DNA of 64,000 nt from Myxocyprinus asiaticus (taxonomy: Eukaryota > Chordata > Actinopteri > Cypriniformes > Catostomidae). Numbering within the stretch: the stretch's first letter is position 1; each line of letters opens with the position of its first letter. The notes beneath the pieces were generated by a model, which saw only the letters and a program-made list of their open reading frames with translations, was not told where the DNA came from and did no database searches. Positions 33,214 through 44,743 of the stretch are shown here, piece after piece. Location of the stretch: assembly GCF_019703515.2 (NCBI RefSeq), contig NC_059365.1, forward strand, positions 41,746,501-41,810,500, written 5' to 3'. Made by a program: the position numbers and the translations under genes.

Positions 33214-33835
33214 TTGTTGGAAAATAACTGATTACTGGAAAAGCTACACTATTGTGAAAATAGCTGAGCTACTGTCACGCTACTGAAAAATGTAGCTACT
33301 TTTATTTATTACACGGGTCTCTGAAAATACTTGACTCTGATTAGTCAATGCCACCATCTAGTGGTCTTATATTTCTGAATAACAACAGCACATCAAGGGA
33401 TCAAATCATATTACACCATTCATCCAGGTATTGCAAGTCATCTTTCTTATTTCTCAGATCACTCTGCAATCTCTACAAGTAAGCTAATAAATTAAACTTA
33501 AATCAATGTTTCATGTCAATTTATGTATTTATTTGGCAAGTAGTCTTGTAATAAGCTGGATAATGAGCAGTCAGTTATTTACAAATAATCACCAACAGAA
33601 CTCTGACACTATCTGGAGGGGAAATTCAGTTGTTCAGAGATTTCTTTCTTCTCACATAATTCTATAATTTCAACACAAATCAATACTTTTTTTATTTGGT
33701 TAGTAGCTGTGTAATAAGCGGGATAATGTACAGTCAGCTGGTTATTATTGAAAAACTGACCCCTTCAGGGTGATACAAGTCCTGATCACCCTGTCAGGGT
33801 TTATTTTGCGATTAAAAACTGGCTGACTGTACATT
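33214..33835. other. AT-rich sequence with MITE-like fragments
   Basis: 33,225-33,300 is rich in GCTAC/GTAGC motifs typical of fish hAT-type MITE ends. 33,530-33,560 and 33,700-33,735 repeat a GTAATAAGC-GGATAATG-ACAGTCAG-type segment. No gene is seen. Confidence 0.4.
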
Positions 33836-34195
33836 AAGTCAAGTCATGTAATTTTTATTTGTATAGCGCTTTTCACAACACACATCGTTTCAAAGCAGCT
33901 TTGCAGAAAATCATGCTCTAACAGAAAATGAAACTAATATCTATAAAGTCTTAGAGTCATCATTGTGTAATTGTAAATTGTAATTGTAAATTGTGTATAA
34001 AAATAAATAATTAAATAGTTAAATAATAATTGTATTTAGAACCCCAGTGAGCAAGCCGAAGGCGACTGTAGCAAGGAACACAAAACTCCATAAAATGTTG
34101 GTTAATGGAGAAAAATAACCTTAGGAGAAACCAGGCTCACTGTGAGGGCTAGTTCCCCTCTGGCTAAACAGCATGAATATATTGTGAATATTAGT
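33836..34195 (-). mobile_element. LINE 3'-end fragment (CR1/L2-type)
   Basis: Read on the minus strand it contains CAGTCGCCTTCGGCTTGCTC, GCAAAGCTGCTTTGAAACG and GAAAAGCGCTATACAAATAA, then ends TTACATGACTTGAC. This is the 3' UTR end typical of a fish CR1/L2-group LINE, plausibly the same family as the coding remnant at 39.1-40.7 kb. No coding part is attached. Confidence 0.65.
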
Positions 34196-34585
34196 TATTT
34201 GTATGCAGTGCATGTCATGGTTTAAAATTTGTGGTAACACTTTATAATAACAGTACATGAATAATCATGAATAAATACCTGAAGGAGTTCGGGTCAAATT
34301 GACCCATTTCAAATTTTTACTAAAAGAAAAATGATTACATTTTTCAACCTGAAACTCCATGGCCTTGGCTTATTATCTGTGAAGAACATGTAAAAGAAAA
34401 AATATACATTGAGTACACATGCTACAATGCCCCCACATATTCATGTCCTTCATATGATGTTTGGGTCAGTTTGACCTGCATACACACAGAGACACACAGA
34501 CAGACACACAGAAAAATGCACTACAATCAACATCAACTACAATTCTCCACCAGCAATATGAGCAAAAGATTCACTGCTCAGAGAA

Positions 34586-35879
34586 ATGGCAGTGACTCAT
34601 GTTCATGATATCAAGTCATCCTTTGAGCTGCTGATTCCTGACTCAATTCAGAAAATCATTCTGGATATGACCAACCTTGAGGGGAGATGCGTTTTCAGGG
34701 AGTAGTGGAAAGAGATGGACAATACACATTCACATGCCTACTTTGGGATCCTCGTCCTTGCAGGTGTCTATAGGTCAAGAGGGGAGGTGACTGAAAGTCT
34801 GTGGGATGCTGTGACAGGGAGAGTGATGTTTAAAGCCACAATGTCTCTGGAGAGCTTCCACATATTCTCGAGGGTCATCATGTTTGATGACAGGGAATCA
34901 AGACCTGCTAGACGACGGAGGGACATGTTGGCAGCAATCCGCACTGTGTGGGACAAGTGGGTGGACCGGCTTCCACTTCTTTACAACTTTGGGCCCAGTG
35001 TAAATGTGGATGAATGGCTTGTGGCGTTTAGAGGCTGTTGCCCCTTCAGGCAGTATATGCCCTCCAAACCAGCAAGGTACGGAATCAAAATCTGGACTGC
35101 CTGTGATGCTGTTTCATCTTATGCATGGAAAATGCAAATTTATACAGGGAAGCCAGATGGAGGAGCCCCTGAGAGAAACCAGGGGACACGGGTGGTGCTG
35201 GATATGTCGCAGGGCCTCAGTGGCCACAACATCAGCTGCGATAATATTTTCACATCATACAGCCTGGGACAGGAACTTCTCAAAAGAAAGCTGACAATGG
35301 GACAACCAGAAAAAACAAGACGGAGCTCCCACCTCAGCTTCTAACTGTAAAGAACAGGCCAGTCCATTCATACGACTTTGTGTTTATGGCCAACACTGCC
35401 CTGTTATCCTATATACCCAAAAAGGGCAAAAATGTGATGCTCATGAGCACTCTGCATAGGGATGGAAGGATCAGAGGCTGGGAGGACCATAAGCCAGAGG
35501 TCGTACTTGATTATAACGCCACCAAAGAAGGGGTAGACAACTTGGACAAGCTGCTGTCCTGCTACAGCTGCCAAAAAAGAACTTTACGGTGGCCACTCGT
35601 AATCTTCCTCAATATCCTGGATGTCTCAATCCTACAACGCATTTGCAATCTGGATGGCAATTAACCCAGACTGGAACCAAAGGAAGCTCCAAAGAAGACA
35701 TCTTTTTCAAGAGGAGCTAGGCAAAGCACTGGTGACACCGCACATACAGAGGAGACAACATGTGCCCAGGTCCCCAGCTTCTTTAGCCATAGTGAGGAGG
35801 ATGGTGGAGGCTCCTGCTGTCCCACCTGCATGACCCACACAACCACAACCTCCAGTGCCTGAAGTAAGTGTTCTGTTGT

Positions 35880-35914
<35 letters not shown>

Positions 35915-36116
35915 TAGGAGAAATGGTGGAAAAAAAATTCCTGAACTAATAAAGTCTTTTCATTATTCTAGATTGCAGCTGGTGGCAACAAGAGTAAGTG
36001 CTGTGAGGTGTGTGGACCCTCAAAGGACTCAGAGACACAGACCACATGCAGCAACTGCAAAAAAGTACATATGTAGTACACATACTCTCAAATTCTGTGC
36101 ATCATGTGTTGTGTAG
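34586..36116 (+). pseudogene. piggyBac transposase pseudogene with one probable intron
   Basis: Coding begins around ATG at 34,586 (MAVTHVHDIKSSFELL), meets a stop in REQW-like context at about 34,702, and runs open from 34,715 to 35,344. The three catalytic Asp residues are all visible: VDEW (about 35,010), CDNIFTSY (about 35,240) and GVDNLDK (about 35,535). A frameshift lies near 35,300 and another near 35,625 (DVS/SYNAF). After a stop at 35,831 the frame leads to a donor GTAAGTG at 35,864 and an acceptor ending CTAG at 35,971. The second exon encodes the Cys-rich C-terminal zinc domain (KCCEVCG, CSNC, ICSTHTLKFC), itself shifted by an extra A in an A-run. Relatively few defects suggest a fairly young copy. 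Confidence 0.92.
35864..35971 (+). other. Probable intron of the piggyBac gene
   Basis: The GTAAGTG donor, a (TG)n run at 35,884-35,911, an AT-rich 3' part and a CATTATTCTAG acceptor. Joining the flanks keeps the frame (CCT GAA / ATT GCA) into the cysteine-rich exon. Confidence 0.7.
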
Positions 36117-36658
36117 ACACGCATGCCCATACGCACACACAATTTTATCCAATGTTATTTCTGAATTATTTGAGAGATGTATTTTTTATGTACTGTATTT
36201 CATCGACAGTGACTAAAACAGTGTACATTTTGTTAATGTTTTGTGTTTCTATTTGTTGTTCATCACCTGTGAACTTGTTTATAAGCTTTGATTATAATAA
36301 GATAAAGGTGATAATGAATTGAGAATATCAGTTCAAAATAATAAATTCAATGAAAACAATGTTTCATTTAGATTGTTCCAAGATAAGCATGATTTATGAC
36401 AACCAAGTCTTTATTATAGTGGATTTTTTTACATAAATTATAACTTTATCACAAAAAATGTGATATGACACTTCCATTGTTAAATGTTATCTAGCAGAGA
36501 TTAATTGCAAACATTAATCATATATTTATCTCTATTGTTTGGAATTGAGATAAAGACAATATATGTTAAGGAGGTTTTTATGTACATTTTTATTTCTGTA
36601 TTGCTTTTAAAACCCCAATAATGTCCCAGGCCAATTTGACCTGAACAGTACCAAAGGG

Positions 36659-37477
36659 TCCAAAAAGTGAACACCACACAAGAGTAGCTACTTCCGAATA
36701 AATGAATGATGAGTTAAGGAATGGACTAATCAGGAACTAGCCACCTTAATTACATGTTACTACTTGTTTGATAGTAAATGCATGAATTAACATTAGGTAA
36801 TAAACAACATTTTTATAAGAATGTGAAGTATTTCAACCTCAAATTAAACATGCATATTTAATGTTGCCATAATTTAAATATTTTATGCATTTAGCTGTCT
36901 GCAGTTGTGCCACAAACATCATTGAATGACACATTATAATTCCACTGTTTTTTAAATGGACATTTTTTTATTTTTAATTTTTTTTAGAAAAACACAAATA
37001 ATAATGATCACCAATAATATCAGCTCAACCCATTTTATGTTATTCTCCGTCCCTTTCATTTCATACTCAACCTACCACTCAGTTCACTCATCATCCATAC
37101 CATAGAAATAGGAAGGTTGTCTTTATGTTGCTGAATCAATATTTGTTTTTGTTAAATATATTTTTCTATATTATTCATGGTTACTTTGTGTTTCATCAGA
37201 ACTCAAAATAAAAATTCTAAATTATGATATTGATTGGATCATCATCATCATCATCTTCAACATCGCTGTTAATAATAGTATTTTTGTTGTTGTTGTTAAT
37301 TTTTCTGTGGACATTTGTGCATGTAAACATTCAATCATTTGTTGTGTGAACTCAAGTGCAGATAGTTTGCTACATTTCTGCCCGGAACAATAGTACATGG
37401 AGAGTTTGTTTCTGATGGGCCACTTATAAGCGGTGCTCTCTAGGTTTTGGCTGGTTCCTTGCCACTATTTCCTATGG
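36659..37477. other. No recognised gene
   Basis: Very AT-rich, with a short (ATC)n run near 37,240. Confidence 0.5.
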
Positions 37478-37565
37478 CAGGGGTTTTCAAAGTCAAAGAC
37501 AGCGGGCCTCCCTTGTGACACAACATACACGATGACCCCTCCCCCCAAACACCCACACAAACACA
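37478..37565 (+). mobile_element. hAT-like terminus (tentative)
   Basis: CAGGGGTTTTCAAAGTCAAAG and the following GCGGGCCTCCC resemble the CAGGGGTTCNCAAA ends of fish hAT (Charlie-type) elements. It could be the 3' terminus of the minus-strand hAT remnant that ends at 38,946. Confidence 0.4.
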
Positions 37566-37884
37566 TCTGAACAGATTGTCAGACAATTGTTTGACATTAT
37601 TCAATAATTTTTATAATTTATTGTTTAACAAGAAAAGTGCAGAAGTTATTAACTGAATTATGACATTGAATATACAACTTTTTATTTTAAACTTTTTATA
37701 TTATATCATTTTTACAATACTGGAGAAAAAAATGGAACAAAACAATGCTATGACTATGACTCTCTCATGTTTGTAAATGCAAAACAAACACAAAAATAAA
37801 AAAAAATAAAAACAAAATAAAAAATGTGAAATTCCAATAATGGTCCATCTCAGTCAAACCAGTCAGAAGATCTGCAGAAGAGAG

Positions 37885-38200
37885 GAGGAGTGTGTGTCTG
37901 TGTGTGGGGGCAGGTTTAAGTGGTTTACGAGGACTTTTTTTTAGGTTACAAACTGGTAATTACAAGGGTATTGTGCTATAAATGTGGTTTATTAGGACAT
38001 TTCTAGTGTCCCCATAATTTTTTTTTTTGGAAAATGTAAAAATGCAGAACGTTTTTTGTGAGGGTTAGGTTTAGGGGTAGGGTTTGGGGATATAATCTAT
38101 TGTTTGTACAGTATAAAAATCATTATGTCTATGGAGAGTCCTCATAAGGATAGCTAAACCAACATGCATGTGTGTGTATGTGTGTGTGTGCTTGTGTATA
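37885..38200 (+). repeat. (TG)n-flanked dispersed element, copy 2
   Basis: Same order of blocks as 24,690-24,945, with additional flanks: TTTAAGTGGTTTACGAGGAC at the left and AGAGTCCTCATAAGGATAGC with a (TG)n run at the right. This copy probably lies inside the decayed hAT element. Confidence 0.8.
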
Positions 38201-38334
38201 TGAATAGAAACTCTTCTTGAATGTTTTTCATGTACCTCACTTGGTTACAGTAAGGTTCCATTTGTTAACATTAGATAACATAATTAGTTAATGAACTAAC
38301 AATGAACAATACTTTTACAGCATTTATTACTCTT

Positions 38335-38946
38335 GGTTAATTTTAACAGCTGTGTGCAGCTGGCCACATCAGTGGTTTCGTCGATCTGGAGTGCAAAAAA
38401 TAGGCTGTGTCAGATGCTAACACTTGCTCCTTCACATCCTGTGCCATGTCAGAGATGCGCGACCCACTGTGTTTTCAGAGAGTGGAATAGAATCAAGCTT
38501 AGAAGCCGCAACCTCTCCTACCATCAATGAACACATATCTTTGGCTGCTGGTAGAATCCATGTCACTCCAGTGTTATGTGCTTTGCCCACCTTGGCAATA
38601 CGCAGCGCAACGTCATATGAAGCTTCAGTGGCCTTAACATTTAATTTGACAAATTATCCGGCAACTTTTTTCTGACCTTGAAAGCTTTACGTTTTCTTTG
38701 GGAAAACTCAGGAGGTTTGCTCACTACCTCAGCATGCTTGATGTCAAGGTGTCTGTGGAGCTTAGCAGGTCACATGCTGTCATTAGCTAAAATCTCCTGA
38801 CAAACGACACATAAAGGTCGTGGTGAATCAACTGATCCTGTCCATGTAAATCCTAAACTTAAATACTGCTCATCATATTGTCGTCTTTTGGGTTTGACCC
38901 CTGAAACTGAAGGATTCAAATTTGGTGGTCTCAGAAACCACTCCAT
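38335..38946 (-). pseudogene. hAT transposase (BED zinc finger) pseudogene, 5' part
   Basis: From ATG at 38,946 the minus strand reads MEWFLRPPNLNPSVSGVKPK, then RRQYDEQYLSLGFTW and a BED-type finger: PLCVVCQEILANDSM, a stop, PAKLHRHLDIKHAE. The two Cys and the two His of the finger are all visible. After frame changes come EASYDVALRIAKVGKAH and, at about 38,395-38,343, FALQIDETTDVASCTQLL, the conserved block at the start of the hAT catalytic domain with its Asp. The remaining catalytic domain and the dimerisation domain are lost. It is related to ZBED/Charlie-type hAT proteins. Confidence 0.85.
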
Positions 38947-39075
38947 TGTAATTACAGACTAATACGTCACGTCTGCTTTATTGGCGGGTTTGACAAATAT
39001 CAGAGAATCTTCACAAAGATTTATTTTCAGAACTGTTTAAATAATGTTTTAAATATAATATAATAGTTAAACTCA

Positions 39076-39099
39076 ATATATATATATATATATATATAA
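39076..39099. repeat. (AT)n microsatellite at LINE 3' edge
   Basis: A short TA run where the LINE coding remnant ends. Confidence 0.9.
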
Positions 39100-39103
39100 T
39101 TGT

Positions 39104-40726
39104 GAAATTTTGTCAGGTTTTGAAGAAATATAAAGTTGGGTATCATCTGCATAACAGTGGAAACTTATTCCACGATTCCTGATAATATCTCCCAGGGGAA
39201 GCATATATAAGGAGAAAAGCAGAGGCCCTAAAACTGATCGCAGTGGCACTCCATACATAACTTTTGTTTGATTTGACAATTCCTCGTTTACACATACAAA
39301 GTGGTAGCATTCTGATACATAGGACCTGAACCATGCTAATGCATGCCAACATAATTCTCCAGCCTATTCAAGAGAATGTCATGATCTATGGTGTCGAAGG
39401 CAGCACTAAGATCTAAAAGCACTAGAAGAGAAATGCAGTCGTGATCAGATGATAAGAGCAAGTCATTTGTAACTCTGATAAGTGCAGTCTCTGTACTGTG
39501 GTGGGGCCTAAATCCTGACTGAATTTTTTCATATATACCATTTCTCTGTAGAAATGAACAGTTGGGAGGACATTGCCTTTTCTAGTATTTTCAACATAAT
39601 TGGAGATTTGAAATCAGTGTATAATTAGCCAATTCGCCAGGAACAAGCTGTGGCTTCTTAATAAGTGGTTTGATAACTGCCATTTTAAAGTTTCTTGGGA
39701 CATGTCCAAAGCATAGCGAGGAGTTAATAATATTAAGAAGAGGTTCTGAGATTACAGGGAATACCTCTTTTAAGAGCTTAGTTGGTACTGGATCTAACAT
39801 GCATGTTGTGGCTTTTGATTTTTTGATCAAAGTTTTGTTAGCTCTTCATGACCTATGACAGCAAAGGATTGAAGTTGCTTGTGAGGAAAATTATGAGACA
39901 CTGTCTTCTGAGGTGCTGTGAAAGTTGATTGCATAATTCCAATTTTAGTTCTGATGATTTTTATTTTATCAGTAAAGAAATTCATGAAGTCATTACTATT
40001 GTGCTACAATGGAATATCGAGGCTTTATTCCTAATCAATTTAGGCTCAGTACTGAATAAACATCTAGGATTGTTGTGGTTATTTTCTATGAGTTTGCTAA
40101 AATATGCTGACCTGGCAGATTTTAGTGCCTGTCTACAAAACACTATCCTTCCATGCACCGCGAAATACCTCTAATTTTGTATTCTTCCACTTGCACTCCA
40201 TTTTCCGAGCTGCTCTCTTGAGAGCATGAGTGTGATCATTGTACCATGGTACAGGGCTTTTTTCCTTAATTTTCTTTAATCGAAGGGGTCAAGAGTGCTG
40301 TATTTATGTTTTCTGTTATTACATCAAGTTCTTCTAGACTTTTTGGCTTACTGCGTATGAGACAATTCTGGAAGATTTTTAGTGAAGCTATATTTAGTGG
40401 TCGAAAGAATAGAATCGCAGCAAATAAGAGACGAGGTAATGGTCTGAGATGTCATCACTCTGCAGTAGAATTTCTATAGTATCAAAATCAATTCCATATG
40501 ACAGAATTAAATCTAGCGTATGATTATGGCGATGAGTTGGTCCTGTCACATTTTGTCTGACTGCAGGAGAGTTGAGAATATCAATAAATGCTAATCCCAA
40601 TGTGTCATTTTCGTTATCTATGTGAATGTTGAAATCACAAAAAATCAGTGCTCTATCTACAGTAACTACTAGATCTGATAGAAAATTAACATTATGCCTT
40701 ATGTAAATACTCCTCAACACTACCAT
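39104..40726 (-). pseudogene. CR1/L2-group LINE endonuclease-RT pseudogene
   Basis: Minus-strand order is 5' to 3'. The endonuclease C-terminal half has CDFNIHIDNENDTLG (the DFN box, with the preceding Gly changed to Cys), THRHNHTLDLIL and DDISDHYLV (40,726-40,394). The linker carries WKDSVL-like sequence (about 40,150). The RT starts with KSKATTCMLDPVPTKLLKEV and LIKKPQ (39,830-39,650), then QSGFRPHHSTETALIRVTN and LLVLLDLSAAFDTIDH (about 39,540-39,380), which includes the first catalytic Asp. [15 protein letters not shown] and CYADDTQLY (39,240-39,130) give the YADD pair. Several stops and frameshifts occur, and the distal thumb and 3' UTR are missing. Confidence 0.9.
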
Positions 40727-40730
40727 GCTA

Positions 40731-41683
40731 GTATACTATTTGAAACATAGCCTGTGTGTGTATGTGTGTAAGAGAGAGAGGGTTCGTGGAAGGGGTGGTT
40801 GGGAGTTCAGTTTTGATCATTGGTCTGTGGTAACAATTCTGGCTTTTTGACAGTGCCAAGATTTACAAAAAGCTTTCACTCATGAAAGCCAATGCACATG
40901 CAGATGGTTTGGAAAGCTAGAGAGAGAGAGAGATAGAGAGAGGCCTGGTCTCCATCACAGCTCCTGTTGTAAGGTATCCCTAAGTCACGGCCACTGGCAA
41001 GAGCCCGGCCAAGCCAAACTCTGCCGAAACAGCGAGCGGATTATGAGTGCTGGATGAAATGCACATTCATGGAATATTCAAGCTCATACCTTCCTGCCTG
41101 CACAATGGCTCCTTTTCACAAGTCTTTCTTTAAGTCCCACCTGCACAAACCACAGCGAGATCAGCCGGTTCCTCCCTGAGCTCATAGAGCTAAATAAACA
41201 CACACAGCTCCTGCCTTGATGTCGCTGAATGAACGCAGGGTCTGTAATGGTTTTAATTGATTTGTAAAGTGGCTGGATTGCAGGACTGTCACATTATTGA
41301 TCAGGCAGGGTCCAATCACAAATTCTACAATGGATTATTTAAGCACATTAATTAAAAAGGCTAGGCAGAGAGCAAGGAACTGAAGGTTTAGTATTTTTCC
41401 ACTTCATCCAGACAGCTGAACAGCTTTGAAATTAATTTTCTTGTCTACAGAGTAACATCCACATCAGTGTCTCAGCCATACCATAAAAGCTGTCAATCTC
41501 CAAAGGAACTGTGCCTTTTCAAAGACCTTTTGCATCTTTGTGCAATACGAGAAAACATTTAGTTTTCTTATTTTATTAATGCTTCTCAAGGGTTTTAGTG
41601 ATGCATGCCTTACAAACACTGATAAAAAAATAAAGTAAAAAAAAAAATAAATAAATAAAAAAAAAAACCACATATTGACCCAG
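40731..41683. other. Repeat-poor stretch, possible conserved non-coding sequence
   Basis: No gene recognised. About 40,930-41,200 is GC-richer. 41,225-41,365 contains TGGTTTTAATTGATTTGTAA and GCACATTAATTAAAAAGGC and no sign of repeat ends. A conserved regulatory element is possible but unproven. An A-rich block at 41,629-41,668 precedes the MITE stack. Confidence 0.35.
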
Positions 41684-41942
41684 TCTAAGATGGTTTGCTG
41701 GCCTTAGCTGGTCTCCCAGCCTGGTCATGCTGGTCTGGGGTGCATTTCCCAAAAGCATCATTAGCTAACTATGGTAACAAGTTCCATCATTTAAAACATA
41801 GTTAAACAATTTGGTGTTTTCCAAAATCCGTAGTTCCAATGAACATTCGCAAACAGCTTCACAAAGTTGTGGTTAGAAGCATAGTTCGTTGTTAGTTTAC
41901 TGCGTGGACATCATTTGACTTTGCTGATGCTTCTATATCTTT

Positions 41943-41945
<3 letters not shown>

Positions 41946-42016
<71 letters not shown>
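41946..42016. repeat. (AT)n-(AC)n compound microsatellite
   Basis: About 33 bp of AT followed by about 37 bp of AC. Confidence 0.95.
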
Positions 42017-42018
<2 letters not shown>

Positions 42019-42702
42019 TTCATTCTGTCAAGATGTTGATCACGTTTACATTCAAGAAAACTACTTATTCCTGGGTTTTGCAGAAAGCGTTGTTCAAACT
42101 TCATGTAAACACAAATGCAGCAGTTTAAGGGATTCCAGGCTGTTAAGAGAAATCACTAATACACGCGGTTTCTGTTGGAGAACATGTCTTCTGCGTTTAC
42201 GTTAACGCATAGGTGCCGTTTTTGGCTGTGATCCAAATGGTATAAATCAGTCTCTGAAGGGCACTTCACAGGGAGAACAATCATAATCAGTATGCTGTAA
42301 GATAGCTTCAACCTACATTTTCAATAAAAATGGCTTAAAAATTTAGTTCCAAATGACTGTTATTTTGGAGCCCCACATCTTTCAGCCCTCCACTGCTCTC
42401 ACAGTGGATGGTAAAGACTTTGAAGGGAATAGGGCATAGGGAAGAACACTTCTGAATGGAACGCACCCATTGAAGAGTGAGCATGTGTGTAAGTGCTCAA
42501 GAGCGTCAGGGGAACACCGAAATCTAATATGTAGGAAAACCACACCGATTTTGTGTCTTCAGCAACTTTCTCGCATTAAACGTCTTTCTGGCGTACGTGT
42601 TAATAAGCTATTATAATTCAATTTCCCCAGAAGTTATTACTCCACCCCCTGCGTAACATTATTAATGACAGCTCTATGTTGTTGAACCAACATGGTTCGA
42701 AT
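42017..42702. other. No recognised gene
   Basis: Mixed sequence. GGGCATAGGGAAGAACACTTC near 42,435 resembles the edge of a common fish MITE. No coding signal. Confidence 0.4.
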
Positions 42703-43357
42703 TGTTGGGCCTCATGTGCTCAGATAGGAGACAAGGCAGGCCTATACACAGTCATAAAGCCTGACTGAGGCCTCTAGGAACACTCAAAGCCAAACGGCAC
42801 CAAAATCAAACAAAGGGAGTCCAAACAGAATACAGATCCCATCAAGCCTTGCTCACTTTACACCTAGGTGTGAAATTCTGAAGGATCGAACTCTCAACTC
42901 CTATTGGATGAAACGCACAACAGAATGCATCCCTCAACCATGATGTCATCAAGAGTATGAAACCCCGGAGATTCCTCCTAAGCTTTGCTTCCAGCAAAAG
43001 TATTCGCCACATCTAGTTGCAGCCCTGCTGCTCCCAGGTGTAGCCTCGCTGCCCAAGGAAGTAACGTACATACCTGAACTTTGGCCATACAATCTCCATC
43101 TTGCTGAACGTGCCGAGATTCTCCGTGTTCCACCGAGCATGCTAACGGGTCCGAAGGAGACCGCCAAGCAATCTGCGTCTCACCCTTTTGCCTGCAGAAG
43201 TGAATAAAGAAGATTTCTCTTCCTTCTTCAACCGAGTCGACTTCGCTGATATCTCTGCCAACACGCTGAGAATCAGCTGCCGTACTGCCCGCCAACAGTG
43301 AGAGGAAACAGCCTCCTGTCATCACCCAAGCTTCGAGTAAATGAGTCGGAGTCAGAC
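42703..43357 (+). mobile_element. LTR-like element, copy 2, left part
   Basis: Starts TGTTGGGCCTCATG and follows copy 1 (31,548-33,213, reversed) up to CACCCAAGCTTCGAGTAAAT, where the L1 begins. It contains a 153-codon antisense frame (43,439-42,978) homologous to the one in copy 1. The 3' portion of that frame's start lies in the L1 5' region. Confidence 0.75.
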
Positions 43358-43462
43358 TTCCGGTTATGGCGTGCAGCTGATAATTCGCACAAAGTGTTTT
43401 AAAGCAGCTGAAAAGACCGGTGGGATGAGGAACCTCCAAAATCTGTCAAATAAGAACAACAT

Positions 43463-44182
43463 TTGAAGCCGCCTGTGCATATTGATGGGGATAACACCTC
43501 GCTAGCAAGCAAACAGTTAGTTGAGGCACAGAGCGAGGCTAACGTGACTACAAATGATGATATACTCGAATATACAATTCAATCTTTGAGGGCTGATTTC
43601 TCGCAAACCGAAGAGGACGTTTCAACCCTTCAACATAAAGTCAACAAACTTGAAGGAACAACAGAATTCCTCCGCAATAAAGTTTAAGATTTGGAGGATC
43701 GTGGAAGACGATCTAACCTGAGGTTAGTTGGACTTCCCGAAAAAAATGGAAGGACCAGATGTATGCGCATTCCTAGAAGATTGGCTCCCCATGGCTCTGA
43801 GCGACACTTTCAGCTCCACTCCAGTCATCGAGTGAGCACACCGGGTGGGACAAGTTAACCCAAATCGTCTAGGGGCTCCAAGAGCAATTATGATGAAGTT
43901 CTTGAATTACAAGGATAAGAAGAAACTTTGAGAGCAGCTAGAAAAATAAAGGAGCTTCGATATGAAGGACAATGGATCAGTCTGTTCCTAGACCTATCAG
44001 CCGAGACTCACCAGCACCAATGGCAATTCGATGGAGTGAAGGCCCAACTTAGAGACATGGAGATCCGCTATGGCTTGCTCTACCCTGCTCACTTGATAGT
44101 TACACATGCAGGCCAACGTCACATCTTCAAGTCCGTTCTGGAGGCAGAGGACTTCATAAGGTCATTGCGAACCACTTCTTAA
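43463..44182 (+). pseudogene. L1 ORF1 pseudogene (second family)
   Basis: MKPPVHIDGDNTSLAS opens a frame with a coiled coil (ADFSQTEEDVSTLQHKVNKL, then FLRNKV) ending at a stop at 43,685. Reading on gives LEDRGRRSNLRLVGLPE, the conserved start of the ORF1 RRM, and a frameshift in an A-run near 43,741. It continues through ERAHRVG-like sequence, PRAIMMKFLNYKDKK, RAARKIKELRYEG and the C-terminal LLYPAHLIVTHAGQRHIFKS. The domain order is complete, but the stop and at least two shifts disable it. Confidence 0.9.
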
Positions 44183-44743
44183 ATATCGCAGCCCAAACAA
44201 ATGGGGACAAAATCAACAGGTCTCAATCTTCATCTTATAAAAAGTTAAAGTAAAGCTTTGCGAGCTATTAAAATGATCTAATATATGCGAAAATATGGTC
44301 CTGCAGCAACAGAATCAGGATAGCACTTCAAATCACTTTGCCAGTTTAAATGTAGTTCGATATACTGTTCTATTCAATATATGTGTGTAAATAAGTTCAT
44401 GAATAATTATGCAAGGACCAAATTTAAATCCCATTTATGTCCTATACAAATGAAAGCTCTAATGAGTAAGGTTCTTGGTCCAGTTTCGTTCATTATTTGG
44501 TAGCGAGCCCAGAGGGAGAATAATGATTGAAGGCTTGCACAATGTTGCTCCATGCTATCAAGCATTCTTCATAACCAAAGTTTGCTTCTGGGGTATAGTT
44601 GTGCTTTCTGTTTGGGGGATTGCAATGTTTTTTTTTTTGTTTTTGTTTTTTTTTTACTGCATGTTCACACAGTTATATGGAAATATAACATAATAAATGG
44701 TCAATGATTCGGATACATCCATCTGTAGCTGAATATAAGAGGA

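Larger units (their letters stand above)
34278..36658 (+). mobile_element. piggyBac-superfamily transposon
   Basis: The left end CCTGAAGGAGTTCGGGTCAA at 34,278 and the reverse complement of the right end (36,658 back through GTTCAGGTCAAATTGG) are imperfect inverted repeats sharing the GGTCAAATTG core. A further GGTCAGTTTGACC subterminal motif lies near 34,465. A transposase pseudogene fills 34,586-36,116. The flanking TTAA target is not preserved at either end. Confidence 0.85.
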
